DNA of 28,072 nucleotides from Betaproteobacteria bacterium (GTDB lineage: Bacteria; Pseudomonadota; Gammaproteobacteria; Burkholderiales; Usitatibacteraceae), in contig JADJMI010000021.1 of the NCBI GenBank assembly GCA_016709665.1, positions 1 through 28,072 of the forward strand, read 5' to 3'. The notes beneath the pieces are model-generated. The model saw nothing but the letters and a program-made list of their open reading frames with translations. It ran no database searches and was not told the DNA's origin. Positions 1 to 8,588 of this stretch are shown here, piece by piece (the first letter of the stretch is position 1; each line of letters opens with the position of its first letter). The translations under genes were made by a program, and so were the position numbers.

Positions 1-128
1 GGCGACGGCATTGGCGAGTCGGCTAGGAACCATGGGAACTCCTGTTCGGGGTGTCGGACGCGCCGTGTGGTGCGTCAAGGCTCGTCCGATTGAACGGAAT
101 CCCGGCGGAAACGACGCCACGGGAGAAT

Positions 129-157
129 GGGGACAGGTGAAAAATTCACCTGTCCCC
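129..157. repeat. REP-like inverted repeat, type A
   Basis: A perfect 13-bp inverted repeat: GGGGACAGGTGAA at 129-141, loop AAA, TTCACCTGTCCCC at 145-157. It lies 6 nt beyond the stop codon of the minus-strand RCC1 protein gene. The same stem occurs at 15284-15312 with loop TTT, that is, the same element in the other orientation. No U-tract follows the stem on the minus strand, so it is not a textbook intrinsic terminator. A REP/BIME-like dispersed element is the better reading, though it could still protect or end the mRNA. Confidence 0.8.
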
Positions 158-163
158 AGCCGG

Positions 164-3100
164 TTACTGGGCGAAGGCTTCGATGATGCCGACGCCGGTG
201 CCGCCGTTCTTGCCGGAGACGATGGCGGTGTAGGCGCCCGGCGGCAGGGTGATGCGGATCACCGCCTCGCGAGCATCGGCCGGCGCGAAGCCCGAGGCCT
301 GGATCGCCGCCACGTCGGCCGGCACCGTCTGGAACTGCCAGTCGTCATTGGTCGCGATCGGCGTCGCGCCGTTGAAGAGTTGCAGCACCGGGTCCATGAG
401 CGCATTGGTTATGCCGAAGGGCACGAGGCTCGGGCCGCGTGCGCGAACCACCACCGTCTGCGGCGTATCGCCCTGGATGACGAAGCCGCCGATCATGACG
501 TCGTTGCCCGTGAGCACCTGTCCCCGGGTGGAGATGTTGGCGAGCGGCACCTCGGGGCGGTCCACCTCGAACACCTCGATGATCCCCACGCCGGAGGTGC
601 CACCCACGCCGGAGACGACCGCCGTGTAGGCGCCGGGCGAGAGCGTCGCCAGGATCGCCGATTCCAGCGGACTCGAAGGCGCGAAACCCGACGTGGTGAT
701 AGCGGCGGCATTGGCAGCCGTGCCCCAATCGTCGCTGGTGGCGATCACCGTCTGCCCGCTGAAGAGCTGCATCGTCGGGTTGGCCAGGGCGTTGGTGATG
801 CCGAAAGGAATCAGGCTCGGTCCCCGGGCACGGACCACCACCGTCTTCGGCTGCGTCCCGCCGATGATGAACCCGCCGATCAGCACGTCGTTCCCCGTGA
901 GCACCTGCATCCGCGTAGAGATGTTCGCCAGGCGCGGGATGGCGGTGTTCAACTTGAACTCCGCCCCCACGCTCTTGGCCGCATCCATCGTCACGTTGCA
1001 GGCGCCGGTACCGGTGCACGCCCCGCTCCAGCCGGCGAAGAACGAACCGGTGGCAGGCGCCGCGGCCAGGGCCACGGAGACGCCCGAATTGAAGTTCGCG
1101 CTGCACGTCGCCCCGCAGGCAATCCCGGCCGGCGTCGAAGCGACCGAGCCCGTGCCCGAACCGGACTTCGTCATCGTGAGGGCGAATTGCTGCAGGTTGA
1201 AGGTGGCCGTGACCGACTTCGCCGTGTCCATCGTCACGTTGCACGCACCCGTCCCCGAGCAACCGCCGCCGCTCCAGCCAGTGAAGACCGAGCCCGAGGA
1301 AGCCGCTGCCGTCAGCGCGACGGAGACGCCGGAGTTGAAGTTGGCCGTGCAAGCCGCGCCGCAGTTGATACCTGCCAGGCTCGATGTGACCGTTCCCGAG
1401 CCCGCCCCCGACTTCGTCACCGTGAGTGCGAAATTGGCGGGCGGCGCGATGGCGGGGGTGCCCGTGCCACTGAGCGGCACCCGCACGACGAGCGGCTCGG
1501 AGTTCAAGCTGATCACGAGCAGTTCGTTCGCCCGCCCCCCCAATGCGATCGGGGTGAACACGAGGGTGACCTCGCAGCTCGCGCCGCCTGCCAGTGTCGA
1601 AAGGCAGGTCGACGAGACGACGGCGAATTCGCCGGCCGCGCCCAGGACAAGGCCGTTGGCCACGTGGGGGCCGGGATTGGACAGCGTGATCGTCCGCCCG
1701 ATGCTCGGCGTGCCGACGGGGCTGCTGCCGAAGTTGACGCTCGCGGGCGAGAGCGAAAATGCCGGCGCCGGTGCTGTCGTGGACGTGAAAGTGGCCGCGA
1801 TGCCTCCGATCGTGAGCGTCGTCGTGACGCCCTGCGAATAGCTGGATGAAGCGACATGGCGGACGCAGACCGATTGGCCCGGATGGATGGTTCCGGCCGA
1901 CGTCGTGAAAGATGCCGTGCAGCCGATCGAGTATTCCCCAGTCGCAACCGCGATGGGCGACGGGTCGAAGTATCCCGTTGGCGTGATCGGGGCCGACGTG
2001 CGGGTCGTGGCGATCACCACGCCGGCTTGGGACAGGAAGGAGAACTGTTCCGGTACCGTATCGATGCCCGTGAGGCCCGTCACGGCCACCGCGGAAAGGC
2101 GGCGCGTGATCGTTCCGTCTCCGAGTTGGCCAGCGCTGTTGTCGCCCCAGCACTTCACGCTTCCGTTCCTGAGGACCGCACAAGTGTGACGTGACCCGGC
2201 CGATATTGCCGCAACCTCGCCATCGAGGCCGGACACTGCCGTCGGGACGAGGCTGCCGGTGGTGGAATCGTTGCCGATCTGGCCCCAAATATTCCCTCCC
2301 CAGCATCGCATGCTGCCATCGCTCGAGACTGCGCAGTTGTGGAATCCGCCCGCGTCGATGGACACCACGCCGCCCGAAAGGCCGGAGACCCCAACCGGAA
2401 TTCCACTGAACTGGTTCGAATTGTTGCCCAGTTGGCCTTGGAGTCCGTTCCCCCAACACACCAAACCCCCGCCATTCGTGAGGGCGCAAGTGCCACTGCC
2501 CCCAGCCGAGATCGCCGCGACGCCGCTCGCCAGACCGAAGACATCGACGGGAGAAAGTTGTCTCCCGATCGCATTGTTGCCGAGCTCGCCGGCGTTATTG
2601 ATGCCCCAGCACTTCGCGCCGCCTGCGCCCGTGATGGCACAAGTGTGGGCCTCACCCACCGTGATCGCCACCACGTCGGCGGCAAGGCTCGGAACTGCCG
2701 TGGGCACCAGACTGTCGATCTGCGAGCCGTTGCCGAGCGACCCCTGCCCGTTGCTGCCCCAGCACATCACTGCGCCCGCAGACGTAAGGGCGCAGGTATG
2801 ACCCGCACCGCCTGCAATCGCCGTCACGCCGCTTTCGAGTCCGACGACACCGACCGGGGCTGTGCGTTGCGTCCTCGAATTGTCACCTAGCTGGCCCCCG
2901 GAATTCTTGCCCCAGCACTTCACCGCACCCCCCGCGGCGATGGCACACATATGCTCCAGACCGGCCGCAATCGCCGTCACGCCGCTCGCGAGGCCTGGTA
3001 CGTCCACCGGAACGAGGCTCTGGTTGCCGGAAATCTGGTTGTCTCCGAGCTGCCCGAGTCCGTTCGACCCCCAGCACTTCACCCCGCCCACGGTCGTAAG

Positions 3101-4366
3101 GGCACAAGTGTGGCTATAACCGACAGCTATCGCGACGATGTCCGCAGGATTCGGCGTCAATCCCGTGCCGGAGAGCGCAACGGATATCGTGCCTGCCGCA
3201 CTGACAATCTGGAGCGTGCCATTCAGGAGGCCCGCCCCCAACGGGCTGAAAGTCACCGTGATCGAGCAGCTCGAGTTCGCCGCAAGCGGAGTGGCGCAAT
3301 TCGAGGCGACGATGGCGAAGTCGCCGGTCACGGTCGGCGAAAAGAAGCCTCCGCTGAATCCGCCGGTGTTGGAGAACGTCACCACCTGCCCGCCGCTCGT
3401 GGTTCCTATCGTCTGGCCCACGAAGCTCACTAGGGCTGGCGAGAGCGAAAGTACCGGGCCTCCCGTCGTCGTCGTGGTGAAGGTGCCGGCAACGCCGCCG
3501 ATGGTGAGCGTCGTCGTGACGGGCGAGTTGAAACCCACTGATGCGTTGTGCCGGACGCACACCGATTGGCCTGGGGAGATGGTGCCGGGCGCCGCCGTCG
3601 CAGAAGGCGTGCAACCAATCGAGTACTCGCCGTTGGCGATCGTTATCGCCGCAGGGGCAGCGTAGCCGACTGGCGTGACCGGATCGGAGGTCTGGGTCGT
3701 GAGCGGGGAAACGTCGGTTCGGGATGGGAACGCGAACGGGTCGGGCACGACGTCGGTGGCAAGAGCCGTCCCGCTCATCTCCACCCGAAGCCCCGTGGGG
3801 CAGGCGGAGTCGATCACGACGAAGTCGAGCGTGTTGACGCCCGAATTGAAGCCGGAGGTCAGATCGAAGGAAGCGAACTTGTCGTAGGAGGACGTGGTAT
3901 GGCCCGTCACGACACCGTTCAGAAGGAGGGCGCTCCCCGCGCTGTCGGCCGCCCAGTTGCCCTTGATGGAGGCGGTGGCGACATCGAATCCCGTCAGATT
4001 GAAGGTGGTCCGATACGTGTACGCCCCCTCCGGATTGCAGTGCGCCGGGTTCGGGGATTCCTGCATGGGCGAAGGCGAGATCCACTTCGATTTATCGTCA
4101 TTGGGCAACCAGAGGCCCTCCGCGATTCGGGCCGTCACGAATGCCCTAGGCCCCGGGAAGTCGGGATCGGCGCTGGAAACAAGGGTGTAGTGCCCATCGA
4201 TGCTCTCGCCCGGCATCGGCGCGCCCGCCTTGTCGACGCCGGTGTTGAAGACCGGCAACGGCAGGAGCTGCGCGAGCGCTTGTCCTGCCGGGGCGCCGGC
4301 CAACCCAATTGCGAGCAGGCAGGCGGAAATGACTCGATTCGACGTGTTGGCCGGTCTTTGTCCCAT
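164..4366 (-). CDS. Secreted RCC1 beta-propeller protein with C-terminal tandem module
   Basis: 1400 aa from the ATG at 4366, which is preceded by GGGGAG at 6 nt and opens a clear signal peptide ending near GQALAQ. A longer in-frame start at 4468 would only add a basic leader and is less likely. In order: an ectodomain (about 35-205) resembling carbohydrate-binding-like domains; an Ig-like segment with SIGC and VCVRH; an ASPM/HYDIN-type choice-of-anchor domain; seven RCC1 repeats (about 410-800), each with an HTCAL/KCWG-type cysteine pair; a second Ig-like segment and second HYDIN-type domain; two InlB-B-like repeats (GWSG, CNVTM); then two copies of the C-terminal module shared across this locus, ending EVFAQ. 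Role inferred as cell-surface or exported binding protein; partner unknown. It is divergent from the toxin-antitoxin operon. Confidence 0.9.
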   Translation of the reverse strand: MGQRPANTSNRVISACLLAIGLAGAPAGQALAQLLPLPVFNTGVDKAGAPMPGESIDGHYTLVSSADPDFPGPRAFVTARIAEGLWLPNDDKSKWISPSPMQESPNPAHCNPEGAYTYRTTFNLTGFDVATASIKGNWAADSAGSALLLNGVVTGHTTSSYDKFASFDLTSGFNSGVNTLDFVVIDSACPTGLRVEMSGTALATDVVPDPFAFPSRTDVSPLTTQTSDPVTPVGYAAPAAITIANGEYSIGCTPSATAAPGTISPGQSVCVRHNASVGFNSPVTTTLTIGGVAGTFTTTTTGGPVLSLSPALVSFVGQTIGTTSGGQVVTFSNTGGFSGGFFSPTVTGDFAIVASNCATPLAANSSCSITVTFSPLGAGLLNGTLQIVSAAGTISVALSGTGLTPNPADIVAIAVGYSHTCALTTVGGVKCWGSNGLGQLGDNQISGNQSLVPVDVPGLASGVTAIAAGLEHMCAIAAGGAVKCWGKNSGGQLGDNSRTQRTAPVGVVGLESGVTAIAGGAGHTCALTSAGAVMCWGSNGQGSLGNGSQIDSLVPTAVPSLAADVVAITVGEAHTCAITGAGGAKCWGINNAGELGNNAIGRQLSPVDVFGLASGVAAISAGGSGTCALTNGGGLVCWGNGLQGQLGNNSNQFSGIPVGVSGLSGGVVSIDAGGFHNCAVSSDGSMRCWGGNIWGQIGNDSTTGSLVPTAVSGLDGEVAAISAGSRHTCAVLRNGSVKCWGDNSAGQLGDGTITRRLSAVAVTGLTGIDTVPEQFSFLSQAGVVIATTRTSAPITPTGYFDPSPIAVATGEYSIGCTASFTTSAGTIHPGQSVCVRHVASSSYSQGVTTTLTIGGIAATFTSTTAPAPAFSLSPASVNFGSSPVGTPSIGRTITLSNPGPHVANGLVLGAAGEFAVVSSTCLSTLAGGASCEVTLVFTPIALGGRANELLVISLNSEPLVVRVPLSGTGTPAIAPPANFALTVTKSGAGSGTVTSSLAGINCGAACTANFNSGVSVALTAAASSGSVFTGWSGGGCSGTGACNVTMDTAKSVTATFNLQQFALTMTKSGSGTGSVASTPAGIACGATCSANFNSGVSVALAAAPATGSFFAGWSGACTGTGACNVTMDAAKSVGAEFKLNTAIPRLANISTRMQVLTGNDVLIGGFIIGGTQPKTVVVRARGPSLIPFGITNALANPTMQLFSGQTVIATSDDWGTAANAAAITTSGFAPSSPLESAILATLSPGAYTAVVSGVGGTSGVGIIEVFEVDRPEVPLANISTRGQVLTGNDVMIGGFVIQGDTPQTVVVRARGPSLVPFGITNALMDPVLQLFNGATPIATNDDWQFQTVPADVAAIQASGFAPADAREAVIRITLPPGAYTAIVSGKNGGTGVGIIEAFAQ

Positions 4367-4505
4367 GGAGCGCTCCCCGATATCGCGGGCACCCAAGGGG
4401 CGCCGCTGCGGACTCCCCCAAGGGGGCCCTCGACGGCTTGAGCGAAATCCGAGGCGAAAAGACGCCATTCCGGCATCGGGCGGGAGGGGCGTGGGGTCGC
4501 AAGCC

Positions 4506-4545
4506 TTGACGGGGTCCGGCTCGGACTGTACGTTTCATCTGTACA
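4506..4545 (+). promoter_or_regulatory. Promoter and putative operator of the toxin-antitoxin operon
   Basis: TTGACG at 4506-4511 is a good -35 box; 17 nt downstream TACGTT (4529-4534) is a weak -10. CTGTAC occurs twice as a direct repeat (4526-4531 and 4539-4544), the second giving the palindrome TGTACA (4540-4545), 17 nt before the antitoxin ATG. YefM-YoeB operators are known to use TGTACA core motifs, so these are likely antitoxin binding sites that overlap the promoter and give autorepression. The operator role is inferred from motif and position. Confidence 0.55.
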
Positions 4546-4561
4546 TAAAAGGCGATCTCCC

Positions 4562-4801
4562 ATGAAGGACGTGAACGTCACCGAACTCCGTCAGAACCTC
4601 CCCGAGTACCTCGCCCGCGTGCAGCGGGGCGAGCGGCTCCGGGTGACCACCCGCGGGCGGGCCATCGCGGAAATCGCGCCCCCATCCGCCAGCCTCGAAG
4701 AAGCGCAGGCGGCCCGTGCGCGGCTGAGGGGCAGCGTGCTTCGCTACGAGCGGCCGCTGGAACCCGTGTTCGGTCCCGAGGAATGGGAAATGAACCAGTG
4801 A
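4562..4801 (+). CDS. Phd/YefM-family antitoxin
   Basis: 79 aa. The N-terminus MKDVNVTELRQNLPEYLARV followed by a basic segment and RGRAIAEIAP is the typical Phd/YefM fold: a DNA-binding N-terminal half. The C-terminal tail (about 45-79, acidic toward the end, PVFGPEEWEMNQ) would wrap the toxin. It neutralises the PIN nuclease encoded immediately downstream and likely represses the operon through the TGTAC motifs upstream. Its stop overlaps the toxin start by 4 nt (GTGA), so the two are translationally coupled. The antitoxin is of the YefM type although the toxin is a PIN/VapC protein, a pairing common in bacteria. Confidence 0.9.
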   Translation: MKDVNVTELRQNLPEYLARVQRGERLRVTTRGRAIAEIAPPSASLEEAQAARARLRGSVLRYERPLEPVFGPEEWEMNQ

Positions 4802-5193
4802 TCGTCCTCGACACCCATGCGCTCGTCTGGTGGGCGACGGGGTCCGATCAATTGTCCGCGCGCGCCACGAAGGCCATCGGCGAAGCGCTGCGCGAAGGCC
4901 CGATCGTCGCCTCGGCGATCAGCATTCTCGAGATCGCCACCGCGGTGCGTCGCGGGCGCCTCGTGCTGTCGCGCCCGGTGGAAGATTGGCTTTCGGACCT
5001 GCGTACGTTGCCGGAACTGCGCATCGAGCCGGTGGGCTTCGACGTGGCGAGCCGGGCAGGCACTTGGGGCGATGCGATGCCGGGAGACCCGGCGGACCGA
5101 CTCATTGCGGCGACGGCTTTCGTGCTCGGTGCGCGCCTGGTGACCGCGGACGAACGGCTTGCCGAGGCGAAGGTGGTTCGAACGATCTGGTGA
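4798..5193 (+). CDS. vapC: PIN-domain toxin ribonuclease (VapC-like)
   Basis: 131 aa from GTG 4798, giving the family-typical start (M)IVLDTHALVWW. An ATG at 4783 in the same frame would add five residues but has a purine-rich stretch directly against it with no spacing, so the GTG that overlaps the antitoxin stop is preferred. Conserved PIN acidic residues are visible: D in LDTHA, E in SILEIAT, the DPADR motif and D in VTADERL. Known function of the family is Mg-dependent endoribonuclease cleaving tRNA or rRNA when the antitoxin is lost. The C-terminus is complete (VVRTIW). No frameshift or missing catalytic acid was seen, so the module is probably functional. Confidence 0.9.
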   Translation: MIVLDTHALVWWATGSDQLSARATKAIGEALREGPIVASAISILEIATAVRRGRLVLSRPVEDWLSDLRTLPELRIEPVGFDVASRAGTWGDAMPGDPADRLIAATAFVLGARLVTADERLAEAKVVRTIW

Positions 5194-5231
5194 TCTGGCG
5201 GGGATCGAGCGTTTCGCATCGGCCGATGCAC

Positions 5232-7847
5232 TCAGCTGGCCGGCAATGCCGCCAGCGCCGCGCGGCATCGCGTCAGCCCCGCGCCAGGCTGGATGCGCCG
5301 CGGGTCGCTGAGCGCACCGAGCTTCTCAACCCGCTTTTCTTCGATGTAGTTCACGCTCGTCGCCAGCGCTTTGCACGCTTCTTCCAATCGGCCTCGACGC
5401 ACGGACAGGCCGGCCGTCGGCCGATCCAGTTCCAGAAGCGACAATCCGAACCATCCGTAGATGGTGGCCATGTAGTCGCGGTGATAGACGATCTTGCGGC
5501 TTTCGGCGGACATGCCCGCGTACAGGGTGAAGGCCTGCCGCGCGTACGCCACCGCGCCTTCGTACTTCTTCGCATCGAACGCAGCCATCGTGAGATTGTG
5601 GATTCCGTTCAGTGCCCGCGCCGCGAGATCCTGGTTGTTCGGCTCGGCACGCAGCGCGGTCAGCGTCATGTCGAGCGCCTTCTTCAACAGGGCCTCCCCT
5701 TCGTCGAACTTCCCCGTTCCGACCAGGAACCCGCCGAGGCTGATCAGGCCGTTGCGAACATAGTCCAGGTAGTTCGGGCTGTCGGGCTTTCGGGTTTCCT
5801 CCAGCTGGGTTGCGAGGGCAATGGCTTTGCGCTCGATCGCGATGGCCTTGACCAACGATTCAGGCGTGCTCGATGTGCCGCCGTAAACGAACGACGCGCG
5901 CTGGTAAATCTGCACAACCCCTTCGGCAACAACCCGGTCATCGGGCAACCGCTGATACAGGGCCTCGATGCCGCTGACCGCGCGCTCCAGCAGCGCACCC
6001 ACTTCCGGCGTTTGCCCGCTTTCCAGGCTGAGTTGCAATGCCTTTTCGGCGTACAGGCCGAACAGGAAGAACTTGTCCAGGGAGGTGCTGTTGGGCAGTC
6101 CGGCACAGTGCTCGCCGATGGCAAGGGCTGTCTCCATGTTGGCATGCCATCGCGGATCCTTGGCCTGGGCGTAGTGCCGGGCAATGGAATAGCGCACCCG
6201 CAACTTGCTGCGCTGCAGGCGCAGGTCGCCTTTTCCATAGTCGCCCAGCGAATCGAACAACTGCGCCGACTTCTCGTAGTTGCGGATGGAGTCACCCAGC
6301 CTGCCGAGATTGTTGTCGCCGGGTTCGCCCTGGATGTTGGCCACCTTGCGATAGGCCGTGGCCAGTTCGGCGGCCAGCGCGGGATCGTTGGCCGCTTCGG
6401 CCGAAAGGCTGTCGAGATACTGCAGCGACGTATTCATCAGCAGTTCGCGCACTTCCAGCGTGCCGGCCAGCTTGGCGACCTTGTCGTGCACGTCGAACAT
6501 GAACGTATTGGCCAGCTTGCGCACGCTGGCAAAGTGCTTCTCCGCACGCGCCTTTTCGGCAACCGCGACACGACGCTGCTGTTCGACCATCACCAGCCCT
6601 GCCGCCAGGGTCAGCACGACGGCAGCCGCAGTGACGATGGGCAGCGTGTGCCGCGCCACGAAGCGGCCGGCGAGGTAACGCCATGTGCCGGCACGCGCCT
6701 TCACCGGCCGGCGGGCGAGGTAACGGGCGATGTCCTCGTCGAACTGGTCGACCGTGGCGTAGCGGTCGGCCGGGTCGCGCCGCAGGGCCTTGAGCACGAT
6801 GGCATCGAGGTCGCCGGACAGCTTGCGCGCGAGCGCACCCGGGGAGGCCTGCTGCCGCTCGGTGGTGGCCTCGCCACCCGCAATGAGCGAAGACGGCAGG
6901 GCCGGCTCCTCGCGGAGCAGGGCCGATTCGGTGAACGGCTTGCCGTCGCGCACGGTGCGATACGGCGAAACCCCGGTCAGCAACTCGTGCAGGACCACCC
7001 CCAACGCATACACGTCGGTGACCGTGCTGATGGTGCCGTCGCTGACCTGCTCCGGCGCCGCGTAGCGAAGCGTCATCAATCGGCCACCCACCTGGGTCAG
7101 CGCGGGGGCCGAAGGGGCGGTACTGCCGTCGTCCACCAGCTTGGCGATGCCGAAGTCGAGCAGTTTCACCTGCCCGCCCGTATCGACCAGGATGTTCGCC
7201 GGCTTCAGGTCGCGATGCACCACCAGATGGCGGTGTGCATGCGCGACCGCAGTCAGCACCTGCCGGAACAAGGCCAGCCTCGCGTCGATGTCCAGTTTCC
7301 CGGCGGCCGCATGTTCGGTGAGCGAGCGGCCTTCGACGTATTCCATCGCCATGTAGGGCTGGCCACGGCTGCCCTGCTCTTCGCTGACACCGGCGTCGTA
7401 CAGCCGCGCGATATGGGGATGGCTGAGCTTCGCGAGGATGTCGCGCTCGCGGCGGAAGCGTTCGCGCCAGACGTCGCCGTGCTGCTGGATGGCGGGCAGC
7501 TTGAGCGCCACCTCCCGCTCCACACGGCCGTCGGCCTGCCGGGCGAGCCACACTTCGCCCATGCCGCCGCGGCCCAGGCGCGACAGGAGTTCGAACGGCC
7601 CCACCCGCTCGCCGGGCGCATGGGCATCGCCCCAACCCGGACGGGACGCGAGCTTCGGCACCGTGTCGAGTTCGCCGGAGCCTTCCGCGCGCTCGTGCAT
7701 CGCCACCATCCGCCGAAGGATCGGCGCGGCTTGCGGGTGGGTGCCATCGATTTCGGTGAGCCATGCCGCGCGCGCCGAAGGATCCATGCCGAGAGCCGCG
7801 GTGAGCAGCGGTTCGACTTGCAGCCAGTTTTCGGGGGAGACTTTCAA
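5232..7847 (-). CDS. Membrane Ser/Thr protein kinase with TPR-like sensor domain
   Basis: 871 aa. The start is TTG at 7847; the N-terminus (ENWLQVEPLLTAALGMDP) matches this kinase class, so starting at the internal Met (residue 21) would cut a conserved helix. Kinase domain about 84-380: LGRGGMGEVW loop (91-100), K116 in VALK, HRDLKPAN with D213, DFG 231-233, APE 264-266. All catalytic residues are present. One membrane helix at about 402-421, then roughly 450 residues of helical, TPR-like repeats, probably periplasmic. It follows an ECF sigma factor gene by 95 nt on the same strand; sigma/kinase pairs of this type are a known arrangement. Likely phosphorylates the sigma factor or a target in response to an envelope signal (inference). 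Confidence 0.92.
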   Translation of the reverse strand: MKVSPENWLQVEPLLTAALGMDPSARAAWLTEIDGTHPQAAPILRRMVAMHERAEGSGELDTVPKLASRPGWGDAHAPGERVGPFELLSRLGRGGMGEVWLARQADGRVEREVALKLPAIQQHGDVWRERFRRERDILAKLSHPHIARLYDAGVSEEQGSRGQPYMAMEYVEGRSLTEHAAAGKLDIDARLALFRQVLTAVAHAHRHLVVHRDLKPANILVDTGGQVKLLDFGIAKLVDDGSTAPSAPALTQVGGRLMTLRYAAPEQVSDGTISTVTDVYALGVVLHELLTGVSPYRTVRDGKPFTESALLREEPALPSSLIAGGEATTERQQASPGALARKLSGDLDAIVLKALRRDPADRYATVDQFDEDIARYLARRPVKARAGTWRYLAGRFVARHTLPIVTAAAVVLTLAAGLVMVEQQRRVAVAEKARAEKHFASVRKLANTFMFDVHDKVAKLAGTLEVRELLMNTSLQYLDSLSAEAANDPALAAELATAYRKVANIQGEPGDNNLGRLGDSIRNYEKSAQLFDSLGDYGKGDLRLQRSKLRVRYSIARHYAQAKDPRWHANMETALAIGEHCAGLPNSTSLDKFFLFGLYAEKALQLSLESGQTPEVGALLERAVSGIEALYQRLPDDRVVAEGVVQIYQRASFVYGGTSSTPESLVKAIAIERKAIALATQLEETRKPDSPNYLDYVRNGLISLGGFLVGTGKFDEGEALLKKALDMTLTALRAEPNNQDLAARALNGIHNLTMAAFDAKKYEGAVAYARQAFTLYAGMSAESRKIVYHRDYMATIYGWFGLSLLELDRPTAGLSVRRGRLEEACKALATSVNYIEEKRVEKLGALSDPRRIQPGAGLTRCRAALAALPAS

Positions 7848-7942
7848 GGATCGGTGGCCGCAGGTGGGAGGGCGGGACGAAGCGCGGGGGCGTCAACGGG
7901 CCAAACGGGATCGGGGCGCGAATCCCGCCACGGGGGCGCCGG

Positions 7943-8494
7943 CTAGTCGCTCAGGAGGGTGAGCAGGAACGCCCTCGCCTTCTGCCATTCGCGCGTGACC
8001 GTGCGCGTCGAAACGCCCGTGGCGTCGGCGATTTCGTCCTCGGTCATGCCGCCGAAGAAGCGCATCTCCACCATGCGGGCGAGCGGCGCGTCGAGCTTCG
8101 CGAGGTCCTCGAGCGCGTCGTTCAGCGCCTCGATGTCCACGGCGGGCGCGATGCCGTCGCCGGCCGCGGTGTCGAGCGTCACGATCTGCGCGTCGCCGCC
8201 GTGGCGAAGCGCGCGCTGCTCGCGCACCAGGTCGATCACGATGCTGCGCAGCACTCGCGAAGCGTAGGCGAAGAAGTGCAGGCGGTCGGCGAAGGCGGCG
8301 TCCGGGCCGGTGGCGAGCTTGAGGTAGCTGTCGTGGACGAGGGCCGTCGTCTGCATGTGGCCCTGGAGGCCGCTGCCGCGCAGGCGCGCGCGCGCGATCC
8401 GCTTGAGATCCGGATAGAAGGCGGTGAAGGCGCGATCGAGCGCGGCGCTGTCCTGCCGGTCGATGCGCAGGAAGGCCTCGGCAATCTCACTCAT
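7943..8494 (-). CDS. ECF-family RNA polymerase sigma factor
   Basis: 183 aa from ATG 8494. Region 2 is seen in TTALVHDSYLKL and the segment up to IDLVREQRALRHGG (about 50-100). Region 4 is the C-terminal helix-turn-helix, RFFGGMTEDEIADATGVSTR followed by TVTREWQKARAFL. There is no anti-sigma gene beside it; instead a Ser/Thr kinase gene follows at 95 nt. This organisation matches the ECF group in which sigma activity depends on a kinase rather than an anti-sigma factor (family knowledge, pairing inferred). The gene lies 94 nt downstream of the histidine kinase on the same strand and may be co-transcribed with it. Confidence 0.9.
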   Translation of the reverse strand: MSEIAEAFLRIDRQDSAALDRAFTAFYPDLKRIARARLRGSGLQGHMQTTALVHDSYLKLATGPDAAFADRLHFFAYASRVLRSIVIDLVREQRALRHGGDAQIVTLDTAAGDGIAPAVDIEALNDALEDLAKLDAPLARMVEMRFFGGMTEDEIADATGVSTRTVTREWQKARAFLLTLLSD

Positions 8495-8588
8495 GGGAAT
8501 GGCCTCGGAACCATGTCACCGACGGTAGCCGATGGCCCCCACCGTGTCCACCGGGCCCGGGCGCGGGCGATTCCCGGGTTGGCGAAGC

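Noticed and set aside
129..157. Intrinsic transcription terminator
   Set aside because: The T-run lies in the loop rather than after the stem, and the same element recurs in inverted orientation, so a dispersed repeat fits better.
4830..7946. 1038-codon open frame on the plus strand opposite the Ser/Thr kinase
   Set aside because: Arg/His/Gly-rich translation with no domain; it mirrors the codon bias of the well-supported kinase on the other strand.
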